Of a stretch of DNA of 64,000 nucleotides, positions 50,168 to 58,305 are shown one piece after another (position 1 is the first letter of the stretch; each line of letters begins with the position of its first letter). A program made the position numbers and the translations under genes. Source of the DNA: JAWXUK01 sp044432725. GTDB taxonomy: Bacteria; Bacillota; Clostridia; Oscillospirales; Oscillospiraceae. The notes under the pieces are model-generated. The model had not been told where the DNA came from, ran no database searches, and saw only the letters and a list, made by a program, of their open reading frames with translations. Location: NCBI GenBank assembly GCA_044432725.1, contig JAWXUL010000002.1, forward strand, positions 154,470-218,469. Direction: 5' to 3'.

Positions 50168-50608
50168 ATGAAAACAGTGACGATTTATACTGATGGTGCT
50201 TGTTCTGGGAACCCAGGTCCTGGTGGATGGGGTGCTGTTCTTCTGTATGGAGACAGAGAAAAAGAGCTGTCAGGTGGAGAAAATCCCAGTACCAACAACC
50301 GCATGGAGATGATGGCTGTGATTTGTGCTTTGGAAGCATTGAATCAAGAATGTGTTGTGGAGCTTTATTCCGATTCTAAATATGTCATTGATGCCATTGA
50401 AAAAGGCTGGGCAAAGGGTTGGAAGAAAAATAACTGGTTAAAAAGCGATAAAAAGCCAGCCTTAAATCGTGATTTATGGGAAAAGATATTAGATCTTCTT
50501 GATTTTCATCAAGTGCATACCCACTGGGTAAAGGGTCACAGCACGAACCATTATAATAACCGTTGTGACGCTTTGGCAGTTGCTGAAAGTAAGAAATTTA
50601 CTTCCTAG
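50168..50608 (+). CDS. rnhA: Ribonuclease HI
   Basis: Degrades the RNA strand of RNA-DNA hybrids. The four acidic active-site residues are in IYTDGACSGNPGPGGWG, NNRMEMMAV, LYSDSKYV and NNRCDALAVAE, with the HWVKGHS loop histidine. 146 residues, no extra domain. The ATG directly abuts the pta stop and no good ribosome site exists, so translation must be coupled to pta. Confidence 0.96.
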   Translation: MKTVTIYTDGACSGNPGPGGWGAVLLYGDREKELSGGENPSTNNRMEMMAVICALEALNQECVVELYSDSKYVIDAIEKGWAKGWKKNNWLKSDKKPALNRDLWEKILDLLDFHQVHTHWVKGHSTNHYNNRCDALAVAESKKFTS

Positions 50609-50616
50609 GTGATGTA

Positions 50617-51318
50617 ATGAAAAAAAACAACTTTTTATTTGTCCTGTCAGGACTTTTCCTTGCTTCTTTGTGTGTGCCTGTCTCTCAGGCATACACAAAG
50701 CAAGAGCAAGCGTTTCTTTTCACCCAAGTAAATAACAATCTCCTTTCTATCATCTATAGCTTGCAAACAAGCTCGGAAGAGACTTATTCTGATGTATCAA
50801 GTGAAGATTGGTATTATCAAGGGGTGAATTATGTTACAGAAGAAAAAATTATGGCTGGTACCAGTGATAACACTTTTTCTCCTGATAACACCATCACACG
50901 TGGGCTTCTTTCCACTGTGATCGCAGGGGCAGAGAAAGCTGATTTGGGTTCACAGGAAAATATATTTTTAGACTGTAGCGAGAAATGGTATTCTGATTCT
51001 GTGAACTGGTGCGTTGAAAATGTGATTATGCAGGGTTATTCCCCTAAAATTTTCGGTGGCGAAGATATTGTGGATAGAGAGCAGCTTTCTGTTGTTCTTT
51101 ATGGCTATGCAAGCTATTTGGGCTTGGATGTTTCTTATCGGACAAGCTTTTTAAATAGTTATCAAGACCGCAGTAAAGTTTCTACCTATGCAATAGAGGA
51201 ACTGTCTTGGTGTTTTGCCAATGGAATCATGGTAGATACCAATAATAATCTTCGTTCCAGAGAGTATGCAAGCAGAGGAGAGGTGGCTTATGCCATCTGG
51301 AAACTTTTGCAATTATGA
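50617..51318 (+). CDS. SLH-domain surface protein
   Basis: Exported protein of 233 residues: signal peptide MKKNNFLFVLSGLFLASLCV ending near VSQA, a short linker, and three S-layer homology repeats (about 60-115, 118-175, 178-233) with YSDVSSEDWYYQGVNYV, FLDCSEKWYSDSVNWCVEN and YQDRSKVSTYAIEELSW. SLH domains bind pyruvylated wall polymer. No other effector domain exists, so it may be a bare wall-anchoring or minor S-layer protein. It starts 8 bp after rnhA and ends at a terminator. Confidence 0.9.
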   Translation: MKKNNFLFVLSGLFLASLCVPVSQAYTKQEQAFLFTQVNNNLLSIIYSLQTSSEETYSDVSSEDWYYQGVNYVTEEKIMAGTSDNTFSPDNTITRGLLSTVIAGAEKADLGSQENIFLDCSEKWYSDSVNWCVENVIMQGYSPKIFGGEDIVDREQLSVVLYGYASYLGLDVSYRTSFLNSYQDRSKVSTYAIEELSWCFANGIMVDTNNNLRSREYASRGEVAYAIWKLLQL

Positions 51319-51330
51319 CTTATAAAAACA

Positions 51331-51370
51331 AAAAACCTCATGAAGAATGTATTTTCTTCATGTGGTTTTT
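51331..51370. terminator. Bidirectional terminator between SLH gene and jag
   Basis: CATGAAGAA/TTCTTCATG stem extended across a mismatch by AAAACC/GGTTTT, with T-rich tails in both directions. Confidence 0.9.
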
Positions 51371-51384
51371 ATTATACTATTTGT

Positions 51385-52254
51385 TTATTTTTTTAAAGCG
51401 ATTACAATTTTTCTATGTGGGTCTTGCCCCACAGAGTAAGTAGTGATTTCTGGCATATCTTCCACAGCCATGTGAATGATATGTCTTTCATAAGCATTCA
51501 TGGGTTCTAGGGTAACGCTTTTTCTTTTTTTGATCACTTGTCCAGCCACTTTATTCGCAAGTTTTTCTAAAGTTTCAATACGTTTCCCTCGGAAATTTTC
51601 TGCATCGATATAAATACGAAATCTCTTTCGGTTATAGCGACGGAGGGTGTAGGTGGTAAGTTGTTGGATAGAGTCCAAGGTTTCCCCTCTTCTTCCAATA
51701 AGAACCCCTAAATTTTCGCCAGTCATGTTCACGATGAAATTATTTCCATCAAAACTCACCTCTGGTTTTGCTTCCACATGAAGGTGCAGCAAAAGACCGT
51801 TGAGGTATTCTTCGATTTTTTCACTTAACTGAGAGACTTCTTCTTTTGTTAAAGAATAATCGGCTTTCCCCTCTTCTTTTCTTTTTTTCTGTTGTTTTTC
51901 TTCTGATTTATTTGAAATTTCTACTTTTTTTTCTTTGCTTGGTTCTTTATCATCTTTGCTTGGTTCTTCAATTTCTATTGCTTCAGTGATGGAAGATTTT
52001 TCTTCTTTGATTTGTTTTTTAACTTCTTGCTTTTTTTCTTCTTGCTTTTCTTCTTTTTTAACTTCTTCCTTGGGTTCCTCTACTTCATAACTGACTCTAA
52101 CCTTTGCTTGAACAGAGCCAATTCCTAAAAATCCTGTTTTCGCACGATTGAGAACTTCCACAGAAATATCATCTCTATCTAATTTTAACTGTTCTAGGGC
52201 TTTTTCGATTGCGTCTTCTTCTGTTTTTCCTGTGATTTCTAATTGTTTTGTCAT
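51385..52254 (-). CDS. jag: RNA-binding protein Jag/KhpB (SpoIIIJ-associated)
   Basis: RNA-binding regulator linked to cell-wall synthesis and division, encoded next to yidC. Jag-N domain (1-55, ITGKTEEDAIEKALEQL), a long Lys/Glu-rich linker (60-130), KH domain (about 150-220, LGVLIGRRGETLDSIQQL) and R3H domain (NAYERHIIHMAVEDMPEIT with VGQDPHRKIVI). 289 residues, longer than average because of the linker. 12 bp downstream of yidC. Confidence 0.95.
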   Translation of the reverse strand: MTKQLEITGKTEEDAIEKALEQLKLDRDDISVEVLNRAKTGFLGIGSVQAKVRVSYEVEEPKEEVKKEEKQEEKKQEVKKQIKEEKSSITEAIEIEEPSKDDKEPSKEKKVEISNKSEEKQQKKRKEEGKADYSLTKEEVSQLSEKIEEYLNGLLLHLHVEAKPEVSFDGNNFIVNMTGENLGVLIGRRGETLDSIQQLTTYTLRRYNRKRFRIYIDAENFRGKRIETLEKLANKVAGQVIKKRKSVTLEPMNAYERHIIHMAVEDMPEITTYSVGQDPHRKIVIALKK

Positions 52255-52266
52255 AGGTTTTTCCTC

Positions 52267-53511
52267 CTAATCTTCTGTATGCTCCCTTTCCAAATCACTT
52301 TCTTCTGTTTGATTTTCCCCTAAGCCATTGGGATTGGGATAACGATTTGGATCATAGGCTCTTCCTCTGGCATAAGCTCGCATACCTTCACGGCTGGCTG
52401 TTTTATCTAATTTTTCCTCTTCTGAGGCTTGAGGTTTTTTCTTTTTCTTATCTTTATTTTTGCCTTTATTTTCTGCTTGTTCTGCTTTTTTTCGTTCTAT
52501 TTCTTTTACTTTTTGTTCTTTTTGCCTTTTTTCATCTTCTTTTTGTTCTTTCGCTTGACGTTCTTGGACAAGACGCATTTGCTCGTAATCTTTTTTCAAA
52601 ATCTGTCCTGCAAATATTTCTTGTATCATGGATAAAAAGTTATTGGAAATCCAGTAAACCACCATAATAGAAGGCATAATCAAGCCAATCCAGATAGACA
52701 TAATGGGCATCATCCACATCATCATGCGGTTTGTTTGTTCCATTTGCTCGTTTTTGGGTTGATTTGGATTACTCATCTTATTGGTTTTTTGCATCACTTT
52801 AGAAGAGATGATACCAGTGCAGGCAGAGATTGCCACAAGAAAAAGAGTAGCTAAATTTTGAACAGAGAAATCTTGCCAAATTTTCCAGTTAGGCACTTTG
52901 GTCAAATCCACGCCAAAGAAATGGAAGTTCATGGGTTCTACAAAAACGCCACTTTCCATAAGGGCAATTCCGTCTTCTGGAATCAAAGAAGCTAGGAATA
53001 ATTGATTATAACCAACATTTTGGAAACCGCCAATAATACCATCTTTTAGATTATCTTCTATGGCTTTTGTCATGAAATCTTGGGTTACCATGCCATATTC
53101 CACAGCAAAAACATCCCAGTTTACCATGGTGGCTAGCTCGAAAATCTGTGCATCGGAGAGACCTAGGATATAAGTGATTGGCTGACGGATGATGGCATAT
53201 AAAGGAATCAACACAAAAAGGGGAAGCAAAGACCAGAGACAACCAGAAAGAGGATTTACTTTTTCTCGCATATAAAGCTCTTGGACTTCTTTGTTATAAC
53301 GCTCTTGATTGTTGCCATACTGTTTTTTTAGTCTTGCTAAGTCACCAGAGAGCATATTCATTTGTATCATCCCTCTTTTTCCTTTGATAGAAAAGGGAAA
53401 GAGTAATATTTTTACAAAAACAGCAAAAATGATAATGGCTATGCCGTAGTTAAAAAAGATATTGTTCAGAGTACCTAGTACCCAGCTAAAAGGTGCGAGT
53501 ATTAATGACAT
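52267..53511 (-). CDS. yidC: Membrane protein insertase YidC
   Basis: Oxa1-family insertase that works alone or with SecYEG. Core helices begin NYGIAIIIFAVFVKILLFP; the hydrophilic groove arginine lies in YAIIRQPITYIL, and the fourth and fifth helices follow (LATLFLVAISACTGIIS and MMWMMPIMSIWIGLIM). No lipoprotein signal, unlike Bacillus SpoIIIJ. The C terminus is a long Lys/Glu/Gln tail (about 320-414), suited to ribosome contact. 414 residues. It sits in the conserved rpmH-rnpA-yidD-yidC-jag order. Confidence 0.96.
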   Translation of the reverse strand: MSLILAPFSWVLGTLNNIFFNYGIAIIIFAVFVKILLFPFSIKGKRGMIQMNMLSGDLARLKKQYGNNQERYNKEVQELYMREKVNPLSGCLWSLLPLFVLIPLYAIIRQPITYILGLSDAQIFELATMVNWDVFAVEYGMVTQDFMTKAIEDNLKDGIIGGFQNVGYNQLFLASLIPEDGIALMESGVFVEPMNFHFFGVDLTKVPNWKIWQDFSVQNLATLFLVAISACTGIISSKVMQKTNKMSNPNQPKNEQMEQTNRMMMWMMPIMSIWIGLIMPSIMVVYWISNNFLSMIQEIFAGQILKKDYEQMRLVQERQAKEQKEDEKRQKEQKVKEIERKKAEQAENKGKNKDKKKKKPQASEEEKLDKTASREGMRAYARGRAYDPNRYPNPNGLGENQTEESDLEREHTED

Positions 53512-53572
53512 TGGTTTCTTCCTTTTTAAGTGAATTTTCTTTTGTTCTATACTGGGGAGGATTTCTTTTTTC

Positions 53573-53815
53573 TCACTGATCCCTGTTTTTTATTTCTGGG
53601 ACAGGGTCATAAAGAAAAGATTTATCTTGATGGAAAGGGTGGCATTTCGAAATTCTTTTGATTGCCAAAAGACTACCCTTCCCCAAACCGAATCTTGAAA
53701 TGGCTGTGTGTGCATATTCTGAACAACTGGGAATAAAGCGACAGCTAGGGGGAAAAAGGGGTGATATTGCTGTTCTATACCATTGAATCATGGTTAAAAT
53801 AATATTTTTTAACAT
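53573..53815 (-). CDS. yidD: Membrane protein insertion efficiency factor YidD
   Basis: Small amphipathic protein that helps membrane insertion. SPLFPPSCRFIPSCSEYA with its cysteines, then HTAISRFG and AIKRISKCHPFHQ define the family (Pfam haemolytic domain). 80 residues from the ATG at 53813-53815, which has AGAGG seven bases before; an ATG six codons upstream has a site too close to it. Upstream is an inverted repeat (53834-53908). Confidence 0.94.
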   Translation of the reverse strand: MLKNIILTMIQWYRTAISPLFPPSCRFIPSCSEYAHTAISRFGLGKGSLLAIKRISKCHPFHQDKSFLYDPVPEIKNRDQ

Positions 53816-53833
53816 GAAAGGACCTCTAAACAT

Positions 53834-53908
53834 AACCTCTAAAAACTTTTGAGTGAAAGAAGCTTTTCTATGATATCTTCTTTTCCTTCTTAGGGGCTTT
53901 TAGAGGTT
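53834..53908. repeat. Inverted repeat between rnpA and yidD
   Basis: AACCTCTAAAA (left arm, from 53834) and TTTTAGAGGTT (right arm, to about 53908) face each other over some 50 bp. The right arm touches the rnpA stop. The arms resemble the TTTTTAGAGG end of the element near dnaA, dnaN and mnmG. Confidence 0.5.
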
Positions 53909-54309
53909 TACATTGTTTTACCTTTTTTTCTTTTTTTATGATCTTCTAAAGGAAATTTTGAGGTTAAAGTCAGTCCTGCTTGATCAAGAAGTCTCAGCAA
54001 ACTTTCTTCCATCTGGGAATACTTAGCGTTTGCACAACGATTTCTGGCAACCACAACAATATGATAGCCTTTTTTTATATTGCTTTCTTCCAATCTATAA
54101 ATAGCAGAAATACGTCTTCTTACTTTATTTCTGCAAACAGCGTTTCCCAGCTTTACCCCCACTGTGATGCCTAGAAAATTGCCCTCATTTCCTTCAAAAG
54201 GTCTATTTTTTCTGGAATACAGGGCAAAATAGGGGGAAACGTTACTTTTTCCTTTGTTATAAAGTCCTTTGAACAAGTGATTTTTTTTGATACTTTTGGT
54301 ATTTTTCAT
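53908..54309 (-). CDS. rnpA: Ribonuclease P protein component
   Basis: Protein subunit of RNase P for 5' maturation of tRNA. KNHLFKGLYNKGKS near the start, LGITVGVKLGNAVCRNKVRRR (the RNR basic helix) and IVVVARNRCANAKYSQMEESL are family marks. 133 residues with a short basic C-terminal tail. ATG preceded by AAAAGGAG. A hairpin at 54348-54367 separates it from rpmH. Confidence 0.95.
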   Translation of the reverse strand: MKNTKSIKKNHLFKGLYNKGKSNVSPYFALYSRKNRPFEGNEGNFLGITVGVKLGNAVCRNKVRRRISAIYRLEESNIKKGYHIVVVARNRCANAKYSQMEESLLRLLDQAGLTLTSKFPLEDHKKRKKGKTM

Positions 54310-54347
54310 GTTTTTCTCCTTTTAGAAACAAGGTATTGAAGAAAGAA

Positions 54348-54367
54348 GGGCGAGGAAACCCCCGCCC
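54348..54367 (-). terminator. G/C hairpin between rpmH and rnpA
   Basis: GGGCG and CGCCC arms with further inner G-C pairs, then CTTCTTTCTT on the minus strand. Likely a partial terminator that lowers rnpA expression relative to rpmH. Confidence 0.5.
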
Positions 54368-54407
54368 ACACAAAATTCATCCTAGTATCAAAGGGGATAA
54401 AACCCTT

Positions 54408-54542
54408 TTAATGTGTCAAACGAGCTCTTCCTTTGCCACGGCGACGTGCTAGGACTTTTCTGCCGTTGCGTGTTGCCATACGCTTGCGAAAGCCGTGTTC
54501 TTTGGCACGGTGACGCTTTTTAGGTTGATATGTGCGTAACAT
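54408..54542 (-). CDS. rpmH: 50S ribosomal protein L34
   Basis: 44-residue basic ribosomal protein. The translated frame begins MLRTYQPKKRHRAKEHGFRK and ends GRARLTH, the universal L34 pattern. ATG at 54540-54542 follows an AAGGAGGTG site. It heads the rnpA-yidD-yidC-jag run and diverges from dnaA. Confidence 0.98.
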   Translation of the reverse strand: MLRTYQPKKRHRAKEHGFRKRMATRNGRKVLARRRGKGRARLTH

Positions 54543-54584
54543 AAAACACACCTCCTTCATACTGTTAGAAACGTACCACCTAGG

Positions 54585-54613
54585 ATTATACTTTTTTTTT
54601 TCTCCTTTGTCAA
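54585..54613 (-). promoter_or_regulatory. Consensus promoter of rpmH
   Basis: TTGACA, 17 bp (A-rich), TATAAT on the minus strand, a perfect match to the sigma-A consensus, 43-71 bp before the rpmH start. Confidence 0.92.
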
Positions 54614-54654
54614 GATAATTGAATGATTTTTTCTTTTTTTTATTTTATTTTTTT

Positions 54655-54916
54655 TGTGGAAAACTATTGCCTATGTGGAAAATCTTTGGTATAATAGTGG
54701 TACTTTTGAATTTTGACTCCTTTTTTTCCACATAGCGACTGGATAATAAAACTGGAGTCTCCTTCTTTTTTTGACTTGTTTTTCTTATAATATCTATAAA
54801 AAAACTGCAAGAATCCTAATTATTTTCACATTTCTCTCTTGACTCATTCTGTCATGTATGGAGTTTTATGAAAATTCTTCCCTTCCTCTTGTAAAAAATA
54901 CCCTTAGTTTTCCACA
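54655..54916. promoter_or_regulatory. Origin part 1: DnaA boxes upstream of dnaA
   Basis: Four near-consensus boxes: TGTGGAAAA at 54655 and 54674, TTTTCCACA at 54724 and 54908, in a very AT-rich 565-bp gap (54543-55107) between divergent rpmH and dnaA. Matches the upstream (incAB-like) half of the Bacillus origin. No gene is seen in the gap. Confidence 0.75.
54667..54695 (+). promoter_or_regulatory. Promoter of dnaA with DnaA box in the spacer
   Basis: TTGCCT, 17 bp, TATAAT. The box TGTGGAAAA (54674-54682) lies between -35 and -10, so bound DnaA should exclude RNA polymerase. The leader is about 405 nt. Confidence 0.75.
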
Positions 54917-55046
54917 AGAGGCATATTCTTCTCTTTATCATAAAGGGAAAGTCTAAAAATACAAATCAAAATAAGAATTCCTTGTTTTGCCAGAAAAAAA
55001 ATTTTTTCTGATTTTTCTTTTTCAGAGGTTCTGAAACAAAATTTCT

Positions 55047-55072
55047 ACTCTTGTCCTGTAAGAGTTTTTAGA
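55047..55072 (+). promoter_or_regulatory. 26-bp palindromic element, dnaA copy
   Basis: ACTCTTGTCCTGTAAGAGT then TTTTAGA, 35 bp upstream of the dnaA start. Shared with the dnaN leader (same orientation) and mnmG leader (opposite). In RNA the arms pair over six to seven bases. Confidence 0.55.
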
Positions 55073-55107
55073 GAAGCCCAAAAATTAAAGAGGAGGTTTT
55101 TTCCCCT

Positions 55108-56469
55108 ATGTTACCACAAATTATTCCACAAGAACGAGACAAAGCAAGAGAACGCTGGCAAATCGTTTTGCCTAATTTACAAAAGAATTTAAATGAAATA
55201 GCTTATGAAACATGGATTCCTGAAATAAAGCCTGTGACCTATCGAGACAATACTTTATATCTTGCCATGCCTCAATTAAAAATAGGTGGTTTTTTAGAGA
55301 TTTCTTCGCAAATCACCAATATTGTCAGGCAGTGTCTCTTAAACGACAATCTTACACTGGAAGCTGTTCCTTTGGAAGAGCTGGATCATGTTTCTCTGGA
55401 TAAAAAGAAAGAAGAGCTAACAATCATCGGCGACTATACCTTTGATAATTTTGTTGTGGGCCCTAGTAACCGAGAAGCATACAATTATGCAAAAGGAATC
55501 GCAAGCAGAGAAGAATTTATCAAAGAAATAAATCCTCTTTTCATTCATGGTGGTTCTGGTTTGGGAAAGACCCATCTTCTTTATGCTATTTATAATGAGA
55601 CAAAGAAAAATTTTCCAAAAAGAAAAGTAAGCTATTGTCCTGGTGAAACTTGGCTAAATGAATTTTTAGACAGTCTTTCTGGAAAGCAAAAAGAATTCAA
55701 AGAAAAATACCGTTCTATGGATCTTCTGATTATCGATGACGTGCAATTTATTGCTGCCAAGCAACAAATGCAAGAAGAGCTTTTTTATACTTTTAACGAG
55801 CTTTATACCAATAAAAAGCAAATTGTTTTCACCTCGGATAAGCCCCCTGATTCCCTTGCTAATATCGGAGAGAGGTTAATTTCTCGTTTCCAAAGTGGCG
55901 TTGTTATTGATGTGAAATCTCCTGATAATGAAACCAGAATGGCGATCATCAAAAAGAAAGCAGAAGCAAAAGGTGTCACTTTGCCCCAAGCAGTCCTTGA
56001 TTTAATGTCAGAGCATATCACTGATAATGTGAGACAATTAGAAGGAATGGTCAACAGGTTAATCACAATCAATGATTTAGGAGACGAAGGGGATCCTATT
56101 TTTTCTTCTAACACAGAAAAAATGATGCAAGTTGTCAAAGAAATTGTTGTAGAAAGAGAGCAACTGATTCCCACAAAAGAGCTGATTATTCGAGAAGTAT
56201 GCGACTTTTTTGAAATCACAGAAGAAGAAATTCGTGGGACTGGACGCTCTCAAAATATATTGGTACCCCGTAACATTGCCATTTTTCTGATTCGTAAATT
56301 GGTTAAAACATCCCTTATTGAAATAGGGAAAGAATTTACAGGTCGGGATCATACCACCATTATGAACTGTTTAAAGAGCATTGAAAAGAAAATGGAAAAA
56401 GACCCTGGCATACGTGCTACCATAGAAGATATCAAAAACAATATCAACAGCAAGTTTTATAATGAATAG
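55108..56469 (+). CDS. dnaA: Chromosomal replication initiator DnaA
   Basis: AAA+ initiator that binds DnaA boxes and opens the origin. N-terminal domain I (1-85), short linker, then TFDNFVVGPSNREAYNYA, Walker A GGSGLGKTHLLYA (about residue 150), Walker B LLIIDDVQFIA, sensor and arginine-finger region ERLISRFQSG, and DNA-binding domain IV with the signature GRDHTTIMNCLKSIEK. 453 residues, typical. ATG after GAGGAGG. Flanked on both sides by DnaA-box clusters. Confidence 0.98.
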   Translation: MLPQIIPQERDKARERWQIVLPNLQKNLNEIAYETWIPEIKPVTYRDNTLYLAMPQLKIGGFLEISSQITNIVRQCLLNDNLTLEAVPLEELDHVSLDKKKEELTIIGDYTFDNFVVGPSNREAYNYAKGIASREEFIKEINPLFIHGGSGLGKTHLLYAIYNETKKNFPKRKVSYCPGETWLNEFLDSLSGKQKEFKEKYRSMDLLIIDDVQFIAAKQQMQEELFYTFNELYTNKKQIVFTSDKPPDSLANIGERLISRFQSGVVIDVKSPDNETRMAIIKKKAEAKGVTLPQAVLDLMSEHITDNVRQLEGMVNRLITINDLGDEGDPIFSSNTEKMMQVVKEIVVEREQLIPTKELIIREVCDFFEITEEEIRGTGRSQNILVPRNIAIFLIRKLVKTSLIEIGKEFTGRDHTTIMNCLKSIEKKMEKDPGIRATIEDIKNNINSKFYNE

Positions 56470-56578
56470 CATTCCAACATTCCTTGTCAGGAAAAGAATC
56501 ATTTTCAAAAAGTAAGAGAAAAGATGCCAAAAAGGTTTATTTTTTTTTGAGAAAAGATTTCCCCATTTACACATGGTT

Positions 56579-56761
56579 TTTTCCACAGTGGAAAAAAAAC
56601 TGTGGAAAACTTTTTCTGGAAAATATTTCTTGTTGAAAACCTAATTTCATTGTGAATCTATTGTGGAAAAAAATGTGGTAAATGTGGAAAAATATTTTTC
56701 TGTTTTTCCTGTGTTTTCAACAAAAAGACTGTGAGGAATGGTTTTTTTCCACTTTTCCACC
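56579..56761. promoter_or_regulatory. Origin part 2: DnaA boxes between dnaA and dnaN
   Basis: TTTTCCACA 56579, TGTGGAAAA 56601, TGTGGAAAA 56662, TGTGGTAAA 56674, TGTGGAAAA 56683, TTTTCCACT 56745 and TTTTCCACC 56753. The last two abut and lead straight into the GC-rich and CTA-repeat segment. The 491-bp gap (56470-56960) holds no other gene. Confidence 0.8.
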
Positions 56762-56812
56762 TCCCCTACTACTACTACTATTTTTTATTTTTTATTTTTT
56801 ATAAAAAAATCC
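56761..56812 (+). other. Putative origin unwinding element: GC patch, DnaA-trios, AT-rich run
   Basis: CTCCCC then five CTA triplets (56766-56780; 5'-TAG repeats on the other strand, i.e. 3'-GAT DnaA-trios), then an all-A/T stretch to about 56812. The order box, GC patch, trios, AT tract matches the basal unwinding system described for Bacillus. Confidence 0.75.
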
Positions 56813-56892
56813 TTTTTTCTTTTTTTCTTTTTCTGCTTTTCTATTTCATACCCATGAACAAAAAAACACTTTTAAAACAAAGTTGTGTTTAT

Positions 56893-56918
56893 ACTCTTGT
56901 GAACCAAGAGTTTTTAGA
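56893..56918 (+). promoter_or_regulatory. 26-bp palindromic element, dnaN copy
   Basis: ACTCTTGTGAACCAAGAGT (7-bp perfect arms, 5-bp spacer) then TTTTAGA, 42 bp before the dnaN start. Could also act as a weak terminator for dnaA read-through. Confidence 0.55.
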
Positions 56919-56960
56919 TATCCCCTATTACAATAAATTTATTTTACTTGGAGGTAAATT

Positions 56961-58076
56961 ATGAAATTCTCTTGTGATCAAGAACGACTCAATGCAGCCT
57001 TGACCATTGTTTCCCGTTCTGTCTCTCAAAAAAACAGCAATCCTGCTTTAGAAGGTATTTTTTTAGAAGTAGGTGATTTATTACAATTAACAGGCTATAA
57101 CATGGAAACAGGTGTCGTTGTTACCATTCCTGGGGAAGTAGAAGAAAAAGGTTCTCTTGTCCTTGCAGCAAAGCTATTTGCTGATATTATCCGAAAACTA
57201 CCAAAAGAAACCATTCATATTTCTAGTGAAAATTATTGGGTACAAATTTCTTGTGGTGCTTCTGAATTTTTAATCATGGCAACAGATCCCAGTGATTATC
57301 CACAATTACCAGAAGTAGAGCAAAATCAAGGAATTGAAATTCAACAAGCTACTTTAAAAAATATGATTAACAATACACATTTTGCCATCAGCGCCAATGA
57401 GACAAGAATTATCCACACTGGTTCTCTTTTTGATATCAGAGATGAAAGTCTGACACTGGTCAGTTTAGATGGCTATCGCATGGCAGTGAGAAAAGAAAAT
57501 ATTGATCAGGTGTTTGGTGGACCTGAATTTTCTTTTGTGGTACCTGGTGCATCTCTTTCTGAGATTGAAAAAATATGTGGCACAGAGGATATCATTACCA
57601 TCAGCCATAGTGACAAACATATTATGTTTTGCTTAGAAAATATCATTTTAATCACCCGTCGTATTGAAGGGGAATTTTTAGATTATAAAAATGCCATTCC
57701 GAAAGAAAATACTTTCTCCATCGAAGCCAACCGCAGAGAGCTTGTCTCTACCATCGAGCGGGTTTCTTTGATGATCAGCGAAAAGGCAAAGGCTCCTTTG
57801 CGCTGTGTCTTCTTTGATAACAAGATGGAAATCAGCAGTAAAACCGTGGTAGGAGAGGCGAAAGACATCTGCCCTATGGTAGGGGAAGGGAAAGAAACGG
57901 AAATGGGATTCAACCACCGTTTTTTACAAGATGCTTTGCGTCATGCTCCTTCTGATTCTGAAAGAATTAGAATGAATTTTTCAACCCCAAATCAGCCCTG
58001 TCTGATTCTTCCTGAAAAAGAAGAAGATGATAGTTTTTGCTATATGGTTCTCCCTGTTCGTTTGAAAGCTAATTAG
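56961..58076 (+). CDS. dnaN: DNA polymerase III beta sliding clamp
   Basis: Ring-shaped processivity clamp, 371 residues in three similar domains: MKFSCDQERLNAALTIVSR at the start, IHTGSLFDIRDESLTLVSLDGYRMA in the middle and CYMVLPVRLKAN at the C terminus, the classic YxVxPxR-type ending that forms part of the protein-binding pocket. ATG follows TTGGAGG. First gene of the dnaN-yaaA-recF-remB-gyrB run. Confidence 0.97.
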   Translation: MKFSCDQERLNAALTIVSRSVSQKNSNPALEGIFLEVGDLLQLTGYNMETGVVVTIPGEVEEKGSLVLAAKLFADIIRKLPKETIHISSENYWVQISCGASEFLIMATDPSDYPQLPEVEQNQGIEIQQATLKNMINNTHFAISANETRIIHTGSLFDIRDESLTLVSLDGYRMAVRKENIDQVFGGPEFSFVVPGASLSEIEKICGTEDIITISHSDKHIMFCLENIILITRRIEGEFLDYKNAIPKENTFSIEANRRELVSTIERVSLMISEKAKAPLRCVFFDNKMEISSKTVVGEAKDICPMVGEGKETEMGFNHRFLQDALRHAPSDSERIRMNFSTPNQPCLILPEKEEDDSFCYMVLPVRLKAN

Positions 58077-58085
58077 GTGTGATTT

Positions 58086-58298
58086 ATGGAAGTACACGAA
58101 ATTAAAATTCATACAGAATTCATTCGTCTTCAAGAGTTATTAAAATTTTCTGGTGCCACAGAAACAGGTGGCGATGCAAAACGAATTATCTTAGAAGAGA
58201 GAGTTTTTGTCAATGGTGAGCTTTGCACTCAACGAGGGAAAAAGCTTCGTACAGGAGATTTTGCTGTGATAGAAGATGTAAAATTATTGGTGGTATAA
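58086..58298 (+). CDS. S4-domain RNA-binding protein YaaA (RlbA)
   Basis: 70-residue S4-like protein always found between dnaN and recF in Firmicutes. The S4 core is IRLQELLKFSGATETGGDAK, with ERVFVNGELCTQRGKKLR and DVKLLVV at the end. It is thought to bind RNA, perhaps in ribosome work; function is not settled. It begins 9 bp after dnaN and ends 7 bp before recF. Confidence 0.92.
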   Translation: MEVHEIKIHTEFIRLQELLKFSGATETGGDAKRIILEERVFVNGELCTQRGKKLRTGDFAVIEDVKLLVV

Positions 58299-58305
58299 CA
58301 AATTT

